This document shows positions 34,429 through 44,760 of a stretch of DNA of 64,000 bases, piece by piece. Positions within the stretch are counted from its first letter, which is position 1. Every line of letters begins with the position of its first letter. Origin of the DNA: an uncultured Fluviicola sp. (GTDB lineage: Bacteria; Bacteroidota; Bacteroidia; Flavobacteriales_D; Crocinitomicaceae); NCBI GenBank assembly GCA_913009205.1, contig CAJVYC010000010.1, forward strand, positions 1 through 64,000, in the 5' to 3' direction. The notes beneath the pieces are model-generated. The model made no database searches, had not been told where the DNA came from, and saw only the letters and a program-made list of their open reading frames with translations. Position numbers and translations under genes: made by a program.

Positions 34429-35540
34429 AGTAGCTTAAGTATTATGAGGCAATTTTTTTCGGTGCTGTAGTTTTCATTCAAAAATGAAATCCTTGATTGA
34501 AATTCTTCTTCTTTCAATTCGGCTTTTATTTTATTCTGAATCAAACGTTGAAATTCTTTCGCATCTATTGCTAGTGAACAAAGACCTTCTAAGTTTGTGC
34601 CAAGAATCATATTTTCATTAGCAACGATATGGCCAGATGAAGAGAGTGAATTTATCAATTTTAGCTTAACACCCGTTGCCTGACTGGAATAGAAGACATG
34701 AACTCTTGCCGTTTGAATAAGTGCTTGAATTGCCTCTTCTGAAGGGTTGGGAATCAGTTCAATATTGTGTTCTTCGCAATTTTCAATTAAACTTGGCGAA
34801 GGCTCTTTTCCCGCAATTTTCAACTTATTTTCTAGGTTAAGAGGTGAAAAAACTTCATTGATGAGCCATTTTGCACCAATTTCATTCTCTTCAACGGAGA
34901 GATTTCCATGGAATAAAAAGAAAGCTTCGGTCGCTTGTTTAGGATTTTCAGAGATCGCCTTCGATGCTGCGGGAAGTACTTGGACTGAATTGGAATATTG
35001 CTTGAAATGAACCGCATCAGATTCTTTAATCGCAAGAATATGATTTGCATAGTTTAACTGGGATTCGAACCTTCTTAATTTTCGTGCTTCACCAGAATAA
35101 AATCGCTTCGTTAATCCTCGGTTGTTCTTTGCGAGTTCTGCATAATATTCATGTTCGACATTGTGTGTTCGAACGATTTTTATTCTATTTTTAAAGCGTT
35201 CGTCATTCAAAGAATAACAGGTGTGTAAGCCCTCAAAAAGGATAGGAGAGTCGTCTTTGCAAAGGTTCGCCATTAATTCTGCCGAATTTCTCGTTTTGAC
35301 GATAAATGGCGTTCTTCCAATGCTATCAAAAACGGATTTTTTCCGAGGATAATAGTAAACCGTTTCTGCGTATTTTAAAAGTTCATCTTGTTTCGGTCTT
35401 CCGTATTCATAGCAATGTAACGTAATGCTAAGACCTAATTTATGCAATCCTTTCAAGCGATAAAAGACGTCAATTGCTCCGCCGTAATCCGCTGGATATG
35501 GAACATCAAATGAAATGATATGGAGTTTTTTATTTACCAG
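34425..35540 (-). CDS. Glycosyltransferase (GT-B fold), start codon unclear
   Basis: A GT-B glycosyltransferase-like protein. Conserved N-terminal sequence (LHIISFDVPYPADYGGAIDV) lies upstream of the first conventional start (TTG 35456), so translation must begin earlier. Yet only a CTG at 35538-35540 follows the in-frame TAA upstream. From CTG the product is 371 residues. Further motifs: RTHNVEHEYYAELA, HILAIKESDAVHF, FLFHGNLSVEENEIGAKWL and GVKLKLINSLSSSGHIVANE in the donor-binding domain. Substrates are unknown. It overlaps the end of the next glycosyltransferase by 11 bp, so the two form one operon and probably act on the same surface polysaccharide. Confidence 0.75.
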   Translation of the reverse strand: MVNKKLHIISFDVPYPADYGGAIDVFYRLKGLHKLGLSITLHCYEYGRPKQDELLKYAETVYYYPRKKSVFDSIGRTPFIVKTRNSAELMANLCKDDSPILFEGLHTCYSLNDERFKNRIKIVRTHNVEHEYYAELAKNNRGLTKRFYSGEARKLRRFESQLNYANHILAIKESDAVHFKQYSNSVQVLPAASKAISENPKQATEAFFLFHGNLSVEENEIGAKWLINEVFSPLNLENKLKIAGKEPSPSLIENCEEHNIELIPNPSEEAIQALIQTARVHVFYSSQATGVKLKLINSLSSSGHIVANENMILGTNLEGLCSLAIDAKEFQRLIQNKIKAELKEEEFQSRISFLNENYSTEKNCLIILKLL

Positions 35541-36660
35541 AAGTTACCTTGTAAATTGTATCTAAAATTTTGGTTTCGTTCTCCCAGTTTTCAACCTGCG
35601 CCGCTTTCAAGCAATTGGCTTTGTACTTGGCTAATTGTTCTGAATCCGCAAATAGTGCATTTATTGTTTCAGCTAATTTATCAATTGTAAATTCTTGAAG
35701 GATTTCACCAATTTCGTTGGTCCGAATAACATGCGCCACTTCTTTGATTTCAGTTGCAACAACGGCCGTTTGTGTATGCATGTAGTCAAAGACTTTATTG
35801 GGCAACGAAAGGCGGTAATTCATATTGGTTGGTTTATCGAGGGTTAGGCCAATATCAGCATGGAACGTGTAATTCATCATCACGTTGTACGGCTTTTTAC
35901 CGTAAAAAATCACCTTGCTTTCAAGTGCCAATTGCACAACACGGTCCTTTAATTGAGCAACGACATCGCCGTCGCCTACAATCATCAAAACGGCATCAAT
36001 TTGGCGCATTGCCTCGACAGCTTCTTCAGCTCCTCTATCTATATTGATTCCAGCACCCTGCAAAATAATGAGGCGTTTGTTTTCTGGTATTTCTAATTCT
36101 AACTTACTCTTTAAGTCTTCTGGTTTCCACAGTGGTGAAATATTCCGGACAACCTTCACCTCCTTAGTGTAGAGGTCACCGTAGATTTTGGCAATAGAAT
36201 TGTTAACAGTATAAATTTTTGTCAATTTTGGGAAAATCATTCGCTCAATTCTGAGCCAAACCTTCTGAACTCTAGGACGATTGATTAGCTCAGGAACTTC
36301 TGTAAAATACTCGTGTGAATCGTAAACCAATTCGGTTTTTCGTTTGAACTTTTTAACCATGTAATTGGCCAAGAGCGTATCCAAGTCATTCGAAACGATA
36401 ACGTCTGCTTTTTTGAAAAGAAGAAACAGGAACAATCGAAAATTAAAAAAGGCATAGAATAACGCTCCTTTTTCAAAGAGAAGGCGCATTTGCTTTGTCG
36501 TATAATCCCTTGCCGGCAGTTCAACACTCGATTTCCGTTTACGCCCAACCAAAAGTACGTCATAGCCAGATTCATGAAGGAAAGTACATACCTTATGAAC
36601 GCGCTGATCTGTATACAGATCGTTAGTAACTGAGACAATAGCCTTGAGTCTTTTCGACAT
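35530..36660 (-). CDS. Glycosyltransferase family 4-like protein
   Basis: 376 residues, ATG start. GT-B architecture: N-terminal VTNDLYTDQRVHKVCTFL, SNDLDTLLANYM, VYDSHEYFTEVPEL in the acceptor domain; then the donor domain with LIILQGAGINIDRGAEEAVEAM, MIVGDGDVVAQLK and LPNKVFDYMHTQTAVVAT containing the nucleotide-sugar region. A hydrophobic patch at residues 66-84 may attach it to the membrane. Transcribed together with the glycosyltransferase at 34425. Confidence 0.88.
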   Translation of the reverse strand: MSKRLKAIVSVTNDLYTDQRVHKVCTFLHESGYDVLLVGRKRKSSVELPARDYTTKQMRLLFEKGALFYAFFNFRLFLFLLFKKADVIVSNDLDTLLANYMVKKFKRKTELVYDSHEYFTEVPELINRPRVQKVWLRIERMIFPKLTKIYTVNNSIAKIYGDLYTKEVKVVRNISPLWKPEDLKSKLELEIPENKRLIILQGAGINIDRGAEEAVEAMRQIDAVLMIVGDGDVVAQLKDRVVQLALESKVIFYGKKPYNVMMNYTFHADIGLTLDKPTNMNYRLSLPNKVFDYMHTQTAVVATEIKEVAHVIRTNEIGEILQEFTIDKLAETINALFADSEQLAKYKANCLKAAQVENWENETKILDTIYKVTSGK

Positions 36661-36689
36661 GTGTCGAAGGTAAGAATTTCAGAAGATTA

Positions 36690-37286
36690 TCACCAGAAGA
36701 AGAGAAGAATTAAAGTGAACAGAAGCAAAGCAGCGAACCCCAATACTATCCAATAGGCCAGTAGCCATTTGCGCGCAACATCCTCATCGAATTGACCTGT
36801 TGCCGTATTGAATCTCGATCGTTTTGACCTAACATATTGGGCTCTTGCTATAAATGCTAAGACAAGTGAAACAATTAATCCTATTCCAAGAAATATGCTG
36901 CCAGCCACAAGTGTTACAAGGGCAGAAATAGATAAAATTTTGGCCCTTCTGGCATGTTCTTCAGCTTCCAATGCTTCATTCACAGCATCTTCGCTTACTT
37001 CAGGATCCACGTCAGTGGTTGTTGAATCGGAAGGCTGGGTTTGTGCCATGGAAGCCCTCTTAACAGGACCCATATCTTGATTTTCTGTAAATTTATTGGA
37101 TTCAGAATCTAAATTCGTCACAGTTTTCTTACACGAAGACTGTCGGTAATTATTAGTTCCTTCCTCATCGAACGTGTTGTTTTCTACGTTGACAATTTTT
37201 TTTTGACTGACCTTCACAAACTGTAATTGATTGTGGGCACATGAACTGATAAGGATTAGTGTAGCTAAAGCTTGAAATAATTTCAC
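36690..37286 (-). CDS. Membrane lipoprotein with two C-terminal helices, 198 aa
   Basis: GTG start at 37286. A lipoprotein signal with lipobox LISSC (Cys16) precedes a low-complexity polar region (residues 20-110, many Thr, Glu, Asn). Two hydrophobic segments follow (about 121-146 and 175-197). Lipidated proteins ending in membrane helices are common and unassigned in Bacteroidetes. It lies 29 bp before the glycosyltransferase start on the same strand. Confidence 0.65.
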   Translation of the reverse strand: MKLFQALATLILISSCAHNQLQFVKVSQKKIVNVENNTFDEEGTNNYRQSSCKKTVTNLDSESNKFTENQDMGPVKRASMAQTQPSDSTTTDVDPEVSEDAVNEALEAEEHARRAKILSISALVTLVAGSIFLGIGLIVSLVLAFIARAQYVRSKRSRFNTATGQFDEDVARKWLLAYWIVLGFAALLLFTLILLFFW

Positions 37287-37348
37287 TTTTGTTGTATTTG
37301 CTATTTTAACGAAGGAATTTTCGTTTTAGTTTGAGAATGGCGCTTTTA

Positions 37349-40300
37349 TTATAATTTCAGGATTCTATTGATGTGGTCGTAAGCAACGGTGAGTGTTTTA
37401 ACATCATCATAAATTATTCGAAGGCGGTCGTTTTTCTCACTCAGCTTGGCCACCTTTGGACTCTTCTGCATGTAGTCGAGTACCTTAGTGAATATTGGTG
37501 ATTGGTAATATTCCGACTTCGGATTAGCAATGAAATAGCCGATCATTTTGTTTGACTTTAAAACTAATTTTTCAATTCCCAACTCTTCAGCCAGCCAACG
37601 TAGTTTAAACGAGCGGATTAATTCATTGACCTTTTCTGGAATTGGTCCAAATCGGTCTTCAAGTTCCTTTACAAATTGATCCAGTTCACCCTGTCCCTTG
37701 ATGTTATCCATGTCTTGGTAAAGGCTTAATCGCTCTGCAACGTTGTTTACGTAATCATCCGGAATTCGAATCTCCAAATCAGTTTCTAGAACACAATCTT
37801 TGACGAATTGCGTTAAACTATCTGAATTTCGGTCAGAGAACAGCTCTTTAAATTCTGATTCACGTAACTCTTCAATGGCTTCGTTTAGAATTTTCTGATA
37901 CATATCAAATCCAATGTCAGCAATGAATCCACTTTGTTCGCCTCCAAGCATATTTCCAGCGCCTCGAATGTCCAAATCTTTCATCGCAATGTTGAAACCA
38001 GATCCTAAGTCTGAAAATTGAACCAAAGCTTCTAAACGCTTTCTTGCTTCACTTGTCATCGTACTTGCAGGAGGGGCAATGAGATAACAAAAACCTTTTT
38101 TGTTTGAACGACCAACGCGACCTCTCAATTGGTGTAAGTCACTAATCCCAAAGTTGTTGGCTTGGTTAATAATTATGGTGTTTGCGTTTGAGATATCAAT
38201 TCCTGATTCAATAATGGTCGTCGCTAAAAGAACGTCGTATTCATGGTTTATGAAATCCATCATAATTTTTTCCAGCGCCTTACCTTCCATTTGTCCGTGC
38301 CCAATTGCAACCCGAACTCCAGGACACAAACGCTGAATCATTCCTGAAATCTCTGCGATGTTCTGGAGTCTGTTGTGAACGAAAAATACTTGACCTCCTC
38401 GACTCGTTTCATAAGCAATAGCATCTCGAATGGCTTCTTCGCTAAATTCTATAACTTCTGTTAAAACGGGTTGTCTGTTTGGTGGAGGCGTATTTATAAT
38501 ACTCAAATCACGTGCTCCCATCAATGAAAACTGAAGAGTTCTTGGTATCGGAGTAGCAGTTAGGGTAAGACTGTCAACGGTTGCTCTTAGTGTTTTAAGC
38601 TTGTCTTTAACGGAAACGCCGAATTTCTGTTCCTCATCGATAATCATTAGCCCAAGATCTTTGAATTTAACGCGGTTTCCAACGATGGCGTGTGTTCCGA
38701 TCAAGATGTCAATTTCTCCGTCTGCAAGTCTTTTCAAGGTAGCTGTTACTTCCTTCGCGGATTTAAAGCGATTAATATAATCGATGTTACATGGGAAGTC
38801 TTTTAAGCGTTCCTTAAAACTCCTTGTGTGTTGCAAGGACAAAATGGTTGTTGGAACGAGAATCGCAACTTGTTTGCTATCGGCAACGGCTTTAAATGCT
38901 GCTCGAACGGCAATTTCTGTTTTCCCAAAACCTACATCACCACAAATCAAACGGTCCATAGGTGTACTGGATTCCATATCTTCCTTAACTGCAATTGTTG
39001 ATTTTAACTGATCGGGAGTGTCTTCATACATGAATGAAGCTTCCAATTCATTTTGGAGGTAAGAATCAGGGCTAAATGCAAAACCTTCTTGTGCTTTTCG
39101 TTTGGCATAAAGTTTAATTAAATCAAACGCCAACTCCTTGATTTTTTTCTTGGTCTTTTGTTTGAGCGTCGCCCAAGTGTTCGTCCCAAGTTTATTCATT
39201 TTTGGAGAACCGCCGTCTTTCCCTGTGAATTTCGAAATACGATGAAGCGAGTGAATACCCACATACAAAACATCATTGTCTCTGTACAAAATGCGGATAG
39301 CTTCTTGCGGTTTTCCATTGACATCGATTGTTTCAAGTCCAGAGAATTTCCCTACTCCATGATCAATGTGCGTGACGTAATCTCCTCGTTGTAAATTGTG
39401 AAGCTCTTTAAGTGTTAGGGCTTGCTTCGCCTGTCTAAATCCTTCCTTAAGTCTAAATCGATGGAACCGTTCAAAAATTTGATGGTCCGTGTAGCAAACA
39501 ATATTTAGTTCGTCACTAATAAACCCCTCATGGAGAGAAATCGGAATGGGATTGTATGTTATATCTGTGTTGATATCTGCAAATATTTGCTCAAGCCGAC
39601 TGATTTGCTTCGGTTGATTTGAGAATATCGATATGGAATACTTGTTCTTTTTTCGTTGCAACAAATCTTCAGCTAGAAGGTTGAAGTTCTTATTGAAACT
39701 TGGTTGTGGTTTAAAGTTAAAATCTAGGGTTTTTGTCGGTGAAAAGAACTGTTCAGCGCCAAATTCAACAACGCTGAGTTCTTTTAATTTAGGTTCGAGA
39801 TTACTCGGATGGAGAAATAAATTGTCTGGAATTGTAGGCGCAACATGTGATTCAATGGAGTTATATACTTTAACCGCTTTTTTGTATTCTTTGTCCAACG
39901 TATTTTTCGTAATGTCATACGATGAAAGCCATACCGTAGCGTGTTCTCCAAGGAAGTCGAAAAAAGAAACATTTCCATCTCCGATCATTTCACCTTGAAC
40001 ATTCGGAACGATATTGAAAAATTTATGCGTATTAATCGACAGTTGTGTGCTCGCATCAAATGTTCGAATACTGTCGACTTCATCTCCAAAAAATTCAATT
40101 CTATAAGGTTGATCATTTGAGTAAGAGAACACATCGACAATTCCTCCTCGGATGGAAAACTGACCCGGTTCGTAAACAAAATCAACCCGATCAAAATTTA
40201 AATCTAGAAGCTGTTCATTAATAAAATCAATTCCATAATTTTTGCCATGTTCAAGCTTCAATGTATTCTTCACCAATGTTTTCTGGGAAGGAATTTTTTC

Positions 40301-40687
40301 GAACAGCGCTTTAGGATATGTAACAATCCATGTGTTTTTGCCTGTCGATATTTTTTCTAAAACTTCCGCTCTTGCGACAACATTGGCATTGTCTGTTTTT
40401 TCAAGTTCGTAGGGTACACGGTACGAAGCGGGATAAAACAAGATGTTTGAATTTATAGGAAACAAACCCTGTAAGTCGTTCAAAAAATAAGCTGCTTGCT
40501 CTTTGTCTGAAAGAATAAACAAGTGATTTCCGGGCGCTTGCATTGCAACTGCAGAGGCACTTAATGAACGTGAAGACCCTACTAGTCCTTTCCATTCAAT
40601 TTTAGACCCAATAATTTGAAGTTCATTGGCTGTGGCATTAACCTGTGGTAAGTTCGAAAATAAGGATTTGAGTTCTTTTAAGTCCAT
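37349..40687 (-). CDS. mfd: Transcription-repair coupling factor Mfd
   Basis: 1112 residues, usual length. Domains in order: UvrB-homology module (residues 1-340), RNA-polymerase-interacting domain (GDYVTHIDHGVGKFSGLE, from about residue 430), and the RecG-like helicase motor. The motor has Walker A GDVGFGKTE, DEEQ box (IIDEEQKFGV), TATPIPRTL and the QLRGRVGRS motif VI. The C-terminal TRCF domain is last. Mfd removes stalled RNA polymerase and recruits UvrA. Confidence 0.97.
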   Translation of the reverse strand: MDLKELKSLFSNLPQVNATANELQIIGSKIEWKGLVGSSRSLSASAVAMQAPGNHLFILSDKEQAAYFLNDLQGLFPINSNILFYPASYRVPYELEKTDNANVVARAEVLEKISTGKNTWIVTYPKALFEKIPSQKTLVKNTLKLEHGKNYGIDFINEQLLDLNFDRVDFVYEPGQFSIRGGIVDVFSYSNDQPYRIEFFGDEVDSIRTFDASTQLSINTHKFFNIVPNVQGEMIGDGNVSFFDFLGEHATVWLSSYDITKNTLDKEYKKAVKVYNSIESHVAPTIPDNLFLHPSNLEPKLKELSVVEFGAEQFFSPTKTLDFNFKPQPSFNKNFNLLAEDLLQRKKNKYSISIFSNQPKQISRLEQIFADINTDITYNPIPISLHEGFISDELNIVCYTDHQIFERFHRFRLKEGFRQAKQALTLKELHNLQRGDYVTHIDHGVGKFSGLETIDVNGKPQEAIRILYRDNDVLYVGIHSLHRISKFTGKDGGSPKMNKLGTNTWATLKQKTKKKIKELAFDLIKLYAKRKAQEGFAFSPDSYLQNELEASFMYEDTPDQLKSTIAVKEDMESSTPMDRLICGDVGFGKTEIAVRAAFKAVADSKQVAILVPTTILSLQHTRSFKERLKDFPCNIDYINRFKSAKEVTATLKRLADGEIDILIGTHAIVGNRVKFKDLGLMIIDEEQKFGVSVKDKLKTLRATVDSLTLTATPIPRTLQFSLMGARDLSIINTPPPNRQPVLTEVIEFSEEAIRDAIAYETSRGGQVFFVHNRLQNIAEISGMIQRLCPGVRVAIGHGQMEGKALEKIMMDFINHEYDVLLATTIIESGIDISNANTIIINQANNFGISDLHQLRGRVGRSNKKGFCYLIAPPASTMTSEARKRLEALVQFSDLGSGFNIAMKDLDIRGAGNMLGGEQSGFIADIGFDMYQKILNEAIEELRESEFKELFSDRNSDSLTQFVKDCVLETDLEIRIPDDYVNNVAERLSLYQDMDNIKGQGELDQFVKELEDRFGPIPEKVNELIRSFKLRWLAEELGIEKLVLKSNKMIGYFIANPKSEYYQSPIFTKVLDYMQKSPKVAKLSEKNDRLRIIYDDVKTLTVAYDHINRILKL

Positions 40688-40748
40688 TTTTTGTCAGGTT
40701 CGAATTATCACTTGTTAATCCCGTTCCTAAGCGAAATCTATGATTTCT

Positions 40749-41753
40749 CTATTTAAGAAAGCCCATTGCATGTTCAACCATCGTTTTAGAACCAATGAAA
40801 TAAGGCACGCGTTGGTGAAGACGTTCTGGTTTGATTTCCATAATTCGTTTTCTTCCTGTAGTTGCCAATCCGCCAGCTTGTTCTACAATAAAGGCTAAAG
40901 GATTACATTCGTATAACAAGCGTAACTTACCTTCTGGATCGACAGTCGTATCAGGATAGATGTAAATTCCACCTTTGATTAAGTTTCTATGAAAATCAGC
41001 AACTAAAGAGCCAATGTACCTTCCTGAATACGGTCTTTCATGGCCGGGTTGTGTTTGCTGGCAATATGTTTCGATGTATTCTTTGATTCCGCTTTCACAA
41101 ATGTTTATGTTTCCTTCATTCATCGCATAAATTCGACCTGTATCTGGTGTTTTCATTTGAGGATGAGACAAACAAAACTCTCCGATTGAAGGGTCTAGCG
41201 TAAATCCATTTACACCTTTACCTGTTGTGTAAACCAACATTGTAGATGAACCATAAAGGACATACCCCGCTGCCACTTGTTCAGTTCCTGCTTGAAGCAT
41301 ATCTTCCAAAGTCGCTTCCGTTCCAACTTCACTTACTCTTCTATAAATTGAGAAAATTGTTCCAATTGAAACATTAACATCAATATTTGAAGAACCGTCC
41401 AATGGATCAAAAAGAACTACATATTTTCCTTTTTTAGAAAACTCTGATTTGAAGGGCATGAAATTGTCATTTTCTTCAGACGCGATTCCACAAACTTCAC
41501 CTCCTGATTGGAACATGTTTATGAATTGATTATCCGCAATTACATCAAGTTTTTGCTGTTCTTCTCCCTGGATATTAGTTGTTCCTTCGGCACCTAAAAA
41601 GTTTTCAAGGAGTCCAGCCCGGCGAACATCCTTACTTACGATTTTAGAGGCAACAGCAATATCGCTCAACAATCTAGAAAGTTCTCCAGTAGAAAACTGA
41701 AATTCAGCTTGGCGATCCATGATAAACTCGTGTAACGTTGTAACCTTTGACAT
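40749..41753 (-). CDS. fbp: Fructose-1,6-bisphosphatase, class I
   Basis: 334 residues from ATG 41753; the longer frame has an unrelated N-terminus. Class I signatures: [20 protein letters not shown], the metal-binding [29 protein letters not shown] and [17 protein letters not shown]. It dephosphorylates fructose 1,6-bisphosphate in gluconeogenesis. A terminator for the following secreted gene separates it from 42045. Confidence 0.97.
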   Translation of the reverse strand: MSKVTTLHEFIMDRQAEFQFSTGELSRLLSDIAVASKIVSKDVRRAGLLENFLGAEGTTNIQGEEQQKLDVIADNQFINMFQSGGEVCGIASEENDNFMPFKSEFSKKGKYVVLFDPLDGSSNIDVNVSIGTIFSIYRRVSEVGTEATLEDMLQAGTEQVAAGYVLYGSSTMLVYTTGKGVNGFTLDPSIGEFCLSHPQMKTPDTGRIYAMNEGNINICESGIKEYIETYCQQTQPGHERPYSGRYIGSLVADFHRNLIKGGIYIYPDTTVDPEGKLRLLYECNPLAFIVEQAGGLATTGRKRIMEIKPERLHQRVPYFIGSKTMVEHAMGFLK

Positions 41754-41950
41754 GTAAATTTGTTTTTGGCAAATATCGGTAAAATGTTTTAACCAAGGGG
41801 GCGCACTTGTTGTTCTATTCAGACTTAGTTTGTTTTTCAGTCTCACTAATATGATTCCTTATGTGACGAATTCGGATTGGTCTTTACAGCAGTGAACTTA
41901 AATCTCCATGGTTAAAAATCATACCTAGCTCTATTCCAAAAATAGAGCAC

Positions 41951-41986
41951 AAAAAAAGGCCGTCTTGGTTTATCCGAGACGGCCTT
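41951..41986 (-). terminator. Terminator of the T9SS gene at 42045
   Basis: Arms AAGGCCGTCT and AGACGGCCTT (10 perfect pairs) with an 11-base loop, followed on the minus strand by a T run (41951-41957). Confidence 0.88.
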
Positions 41987-42044
41987 AAATATTTAAAAGC
42001 TTATAAGGCCATTTAAAAGCTCCCTATCAAAAGCTTTGTTCTAA

Positions 42045-43916
42045 TTATTGTTTAACGAATTTATTTTTAACAACACCTTCAGCAGTTGAAATATTTACAT
42101 AGTAAACACCAGCAGCGAAGCTAGACGTATTAACAGATATGTGTTGTACACCTTGAACATTAGATTCATCAGATACAGTTGAAACAACAGCGCCAGTCAT
42201 ATCCATAATCTCAACAGTAACATCTGAGGTGTTCACTACATTGTAGCTTACATTAACCATATCGTTTGCTGGGTTAGGGAAAATATTAACAGCAGAAATG
42301 TTCTCTCCGTTTTCATTCAATCCCCAAGCAGATCCGTCAAAGTTCAAACGAACAATAGGTGTTGCTGGTTGCAAGTACCACGTATCATCAGCTTGGATGT
42401 ACACATAAGAGAATCCAATTGGAGAAGTTCCTGACGTTGCACAAACAACATCATCAGTAGCTCCACCGTCACCATCTGTTGCCAACACTACGAAGTAAGT
42501 AGTTTGAGCAACCGTTAATGGAGTAGGGAATAATAATGGAAGAGATAAAACTCCACTTACATCAGAAGTAGTTACCGTGTGGTAATCTGATTGCTGCTCG
42601 AAAGTCAATGCATCAGCAAATGTCGCTTGAGTTCCATCGAAAGAGTAAATCTTTGCATAAACCGTAGACCCAATCTCTGTTGTGTTATGCAATTTAACAT
42701 CAACGTAGTAAACAGTTTGATCTGCCCAAATATCGAAGAAGTTACCTACTTCGTAAGCCTCACCACCGTTGTTCTCAGAGCCGTCAATTAAGTTGTCATC
42801 TTGAGCATAGATATACTCAGTAACATCAAAGTTATCTCCTTGAATAACATTGTTAGAAGGGACATCATCGATTTCATCTTGAGTAATTTCCCAAGTAAAT
42901 ACATGCGAACCAACAACAGCTGCTGGAGTATATTGAGTTGAAAGGATTAAGCTATCGTAAGCTCCAACAGGAATTGTAACTGACTGAGAAACACCAGTCC
43001 AAGCTCCACTGTTGAAATCAACATTAAGTTCAACGTTTGTTTGAGGATTAAGACCTCCATTGAAAGGCTCAGTAACAAAATCAATAGGTGCAACCTGAGT
43101 TGTAGGAATTTGGGAATAGTTTAAGAAAGCAGTTCCCCAATAAGGATCTGTTGACTCAACATCATTATCAGGATTTGTGAAAATCTTTAAATCATCAATG
43201 TACCATCCGTAAGCAACCCATACGTTAGGGTTAGTAGATAATGAAGGAAAGTTAGTTGTCCATGAGAAACGAACTTGAACTGTAGATGCATTTCCTGTAA
43301 TGTAAGGAGCAAGGTTAATAGAAATGTTCGCCGGGTTCGGGTATGCAGAACCACCACTTGCAGAGAGAACACCGTATTCATCGCTGTTGTCTCTAATAGT
43401 CGTCCAAGCTAAACCATCAACACTGATTTGTACTTCTTGTAAATCGTTAAAACGTGCCCCGAACTCTTGGTATTGAAGAGTTACTTGGTCAGTATTAGCT
43501 GTGTTTCCAGGTAAGTTAGGAATATCTAGAGCTACAGAAGTCATTGTATAAATAACATCAAGCGCTTGCGTTGGAGTTGGCGCAGTTGGATCTCCGTTGC
43601 TTAATTCAGCATACCCTCCGCCAGAAGTAGAAGTGATTCCGTTTGCGGACCACCAACCATCGCTAGTCGCATCTATTGACCATCCAAAAACCCCACCTGC
43701 TTGACCATCATTGTCGATTGTCCAGTTTGTACCATCATTAAAATCATCAGCCCAAATCTCAACTCCTAACGCTTTTGGCTCTGAAGGATTTTGCTGTGTT
43801 GGTTTTACAGCACTAGTGTTAATTTTCCCGAACGAATAAGGTTTGGTCGTTTGCTGTGCATTTGCAGCAGTCGATGTTATCCCTAAAAGAAGGAAGCTTA
43901 AGTAAATTTTTTTCAT
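42045..43916 (-). CDS. T9SS type A sorting-domain secreted protein, 623 aa
   Basis: I use ATG 43916, which begins a clean signal peptide (MKKIYLSFLLLGITSTAANAQ described by ends: MKKIYL to ANAQ, residues 1-21). The next 200 residues form a jelly-roll, probably MAM or carbohydrate-binding-like (WADDFNDGTNWTIDNDG ... WYIDDLKIFTNP). A middle beta-sandwich region follows, then the type A sorting domain (AVNIFPNPANDMVNVSY, GAVVSTV, GVYYVNI). The gene has its own promoter and terminator. Likely exported enzyme or adhesin without a recognisable catalytic domain. Confidence 0.82.
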   Translation of the reverse strand: MKKIYLSFLLLGITSTAANAQQTTKPYSFGKINTSAVKPTQQNPSEPKALGVEIWADDFNDGTNWTIDNDGQAGGVFGWSIDATSDGWWSANGITSTSGGGYAELSNGDPTAPTPTQALDVIYTMTSVALDIPNLPGNTANTDQVTLQYQEFGARFNDLQEVQISVDGLAWTTIRDNSDEYGVLSASGGSAYPNPANISINLAPYITGNASTVQVRFSWTTNFPSLSTNPNVWVAYGWYIDDLKIFTNPDNDVESTDPYWGTAFLNYSQIPTTQVAPIDFVTEPFNGGLNPQTNVELNVDFNSGAWTGVSQSVTIPVGAYDSLILSTQYTPAAVVGSHVFTWEITQDEIDDVPSNNVIQGDNFDVTEYIYAQDDNLIDGSENNGGEAYEVGNFFDIWADQTVYYVDVKLHNTTEIGSTVYAKIYSFDGTQATFADALTFEQQSDYHTVTTSDVSGVLSLPLLFPTPLTVAQTTYFVVLATDGDGGATDDVVCATSGTSPIGFSYVYIQADDTWYLQPATPIVRLNFDGSAWGLNENGENISAVNIFPNPANDMVNVSYNVVNTSDVTVEIMDMTGAVVSTVSDESNVQGVQHISVNTSSFAAGVYYVNISTAEGVVKNKFVKQ

Positions 43917-43938
43917 AATTTTTTGTGTTAAAGTGGAA

Positions 43939-43970
43939 CAAATATACATTATTTAAAGTATAATATCAAA
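43939..43970 (-). promoter_or_regulatory. Bacteroidetes-type promoter of the T9SS gene
   Basis: On the minus strand TTTG (43967-43970), 20-base spacer, TATATTTG (43939-43946), ending 22 bp before the start at 43916. Confidence 0.75.
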
Positions 43971-43989
43971 GCTGAGAACCGCACCTGCA

Positions 43990-44760
43990 TTATGCATCTT
44001 TCAAAAAGGGGAGTGATTTTCTCATTGCTGTTAGTTCATCTATTTTTAATGTGAATGATTTTACACTCTCCTCTCTCGGCTTCAGTTTCTTTTCTTCACC
44101 TAGGGCATTTACCAACTTCGAATCGCCACAATAAGCAAGTCCATTCTGGTCTTTACCAACTCGGTTGACTCCAATTACAAAGCTCTGGTTTTCAATTGCT
44201 CGTGCATTTAAAAGAGTATTCCAATGTGCAGATCTCTTTTCGGGCCAGTTTGCAACATAAACGATAACGTCATATGCTGGCGATTGGTTGGGGAGTATTT
44301 TATTTCTTACAATCTCAGGAAAACGAAGGTCATAACAGATTTGCAATTGAATATTCCAACCTAAATAGTCAACAATCGTTTCATCGTTTCCCGAGGCGAA
44401 ATGATCACTTTCTCCCGCCAATCCAAATGTCTTTCTTTTGCTGTAATAAGATGTTCGTTGATCGGGTTGTACAAAAACGCCTTCGTTATATACCTTTCCG
44501 TCCCTGTTTATAATCAAAGAGGTGTAAATAGCGCATTCTTTTTCTATTGCGAATTGCTTGAGCCATTTAATACTTTTGCTTGATTCTAAATCTTCGGCCA
44601 TTTCAGAAGTGTTCATACTAAAGCCCGTTTGAAACATTTCGGGAAGAACGATAAGATCGGTTTTAACGCCAACAAGAAGGCGGCGGTAATTTTCAAAGTT
44701 GGCTGTTTTATCTTCCCACTTTTGATCTGCCTGAACAAGTGTTACTCTTAAATCTTGCAT
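43990..44760 (-). CDS. Carbon-nitrogen hydrolase, omega-amidase type
   Basis: 256 residues. The nitrilase triad is visible: Glu41 in VLPEMFQTGF, Lys110 in SKRKTFGLAGE and Cys142 in QICYDLRFP. This is the Nit2/omega-amidase subfamily, which hydrolyses alpha-ketoglutaramate or ketosuccinamate. The gene overlaps the aminotransferase upstream by 13 bp, the pairing expected for the glutamine transaminase K / omega-amidase couple in which the amidase pulls the transamination forward. Confidence 0.88.
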   Translation of the reverse strand: MQDLRVTLVQADQKWEDKTANFENYRRLLVGVKTDLIVLPEMFQTGFSMNTSEMAEDLESSKSIKWLKQFAIEKECAIYTSLIINRDGKVYNEGVFVQPDQRTSYYSKRKTFGLAGESDHFASGNDETIVDYLGWNIQLQICYDLRFPEIVRNKILPNQSPAYDVIVYVANWPEKRSAHWNTLLNARAIENQSFVIGVNRVGKDQNGLAYCGDSKLVNALGEEKKLKPREESVKSFTLKIDELTAMRKSLPFLKDA

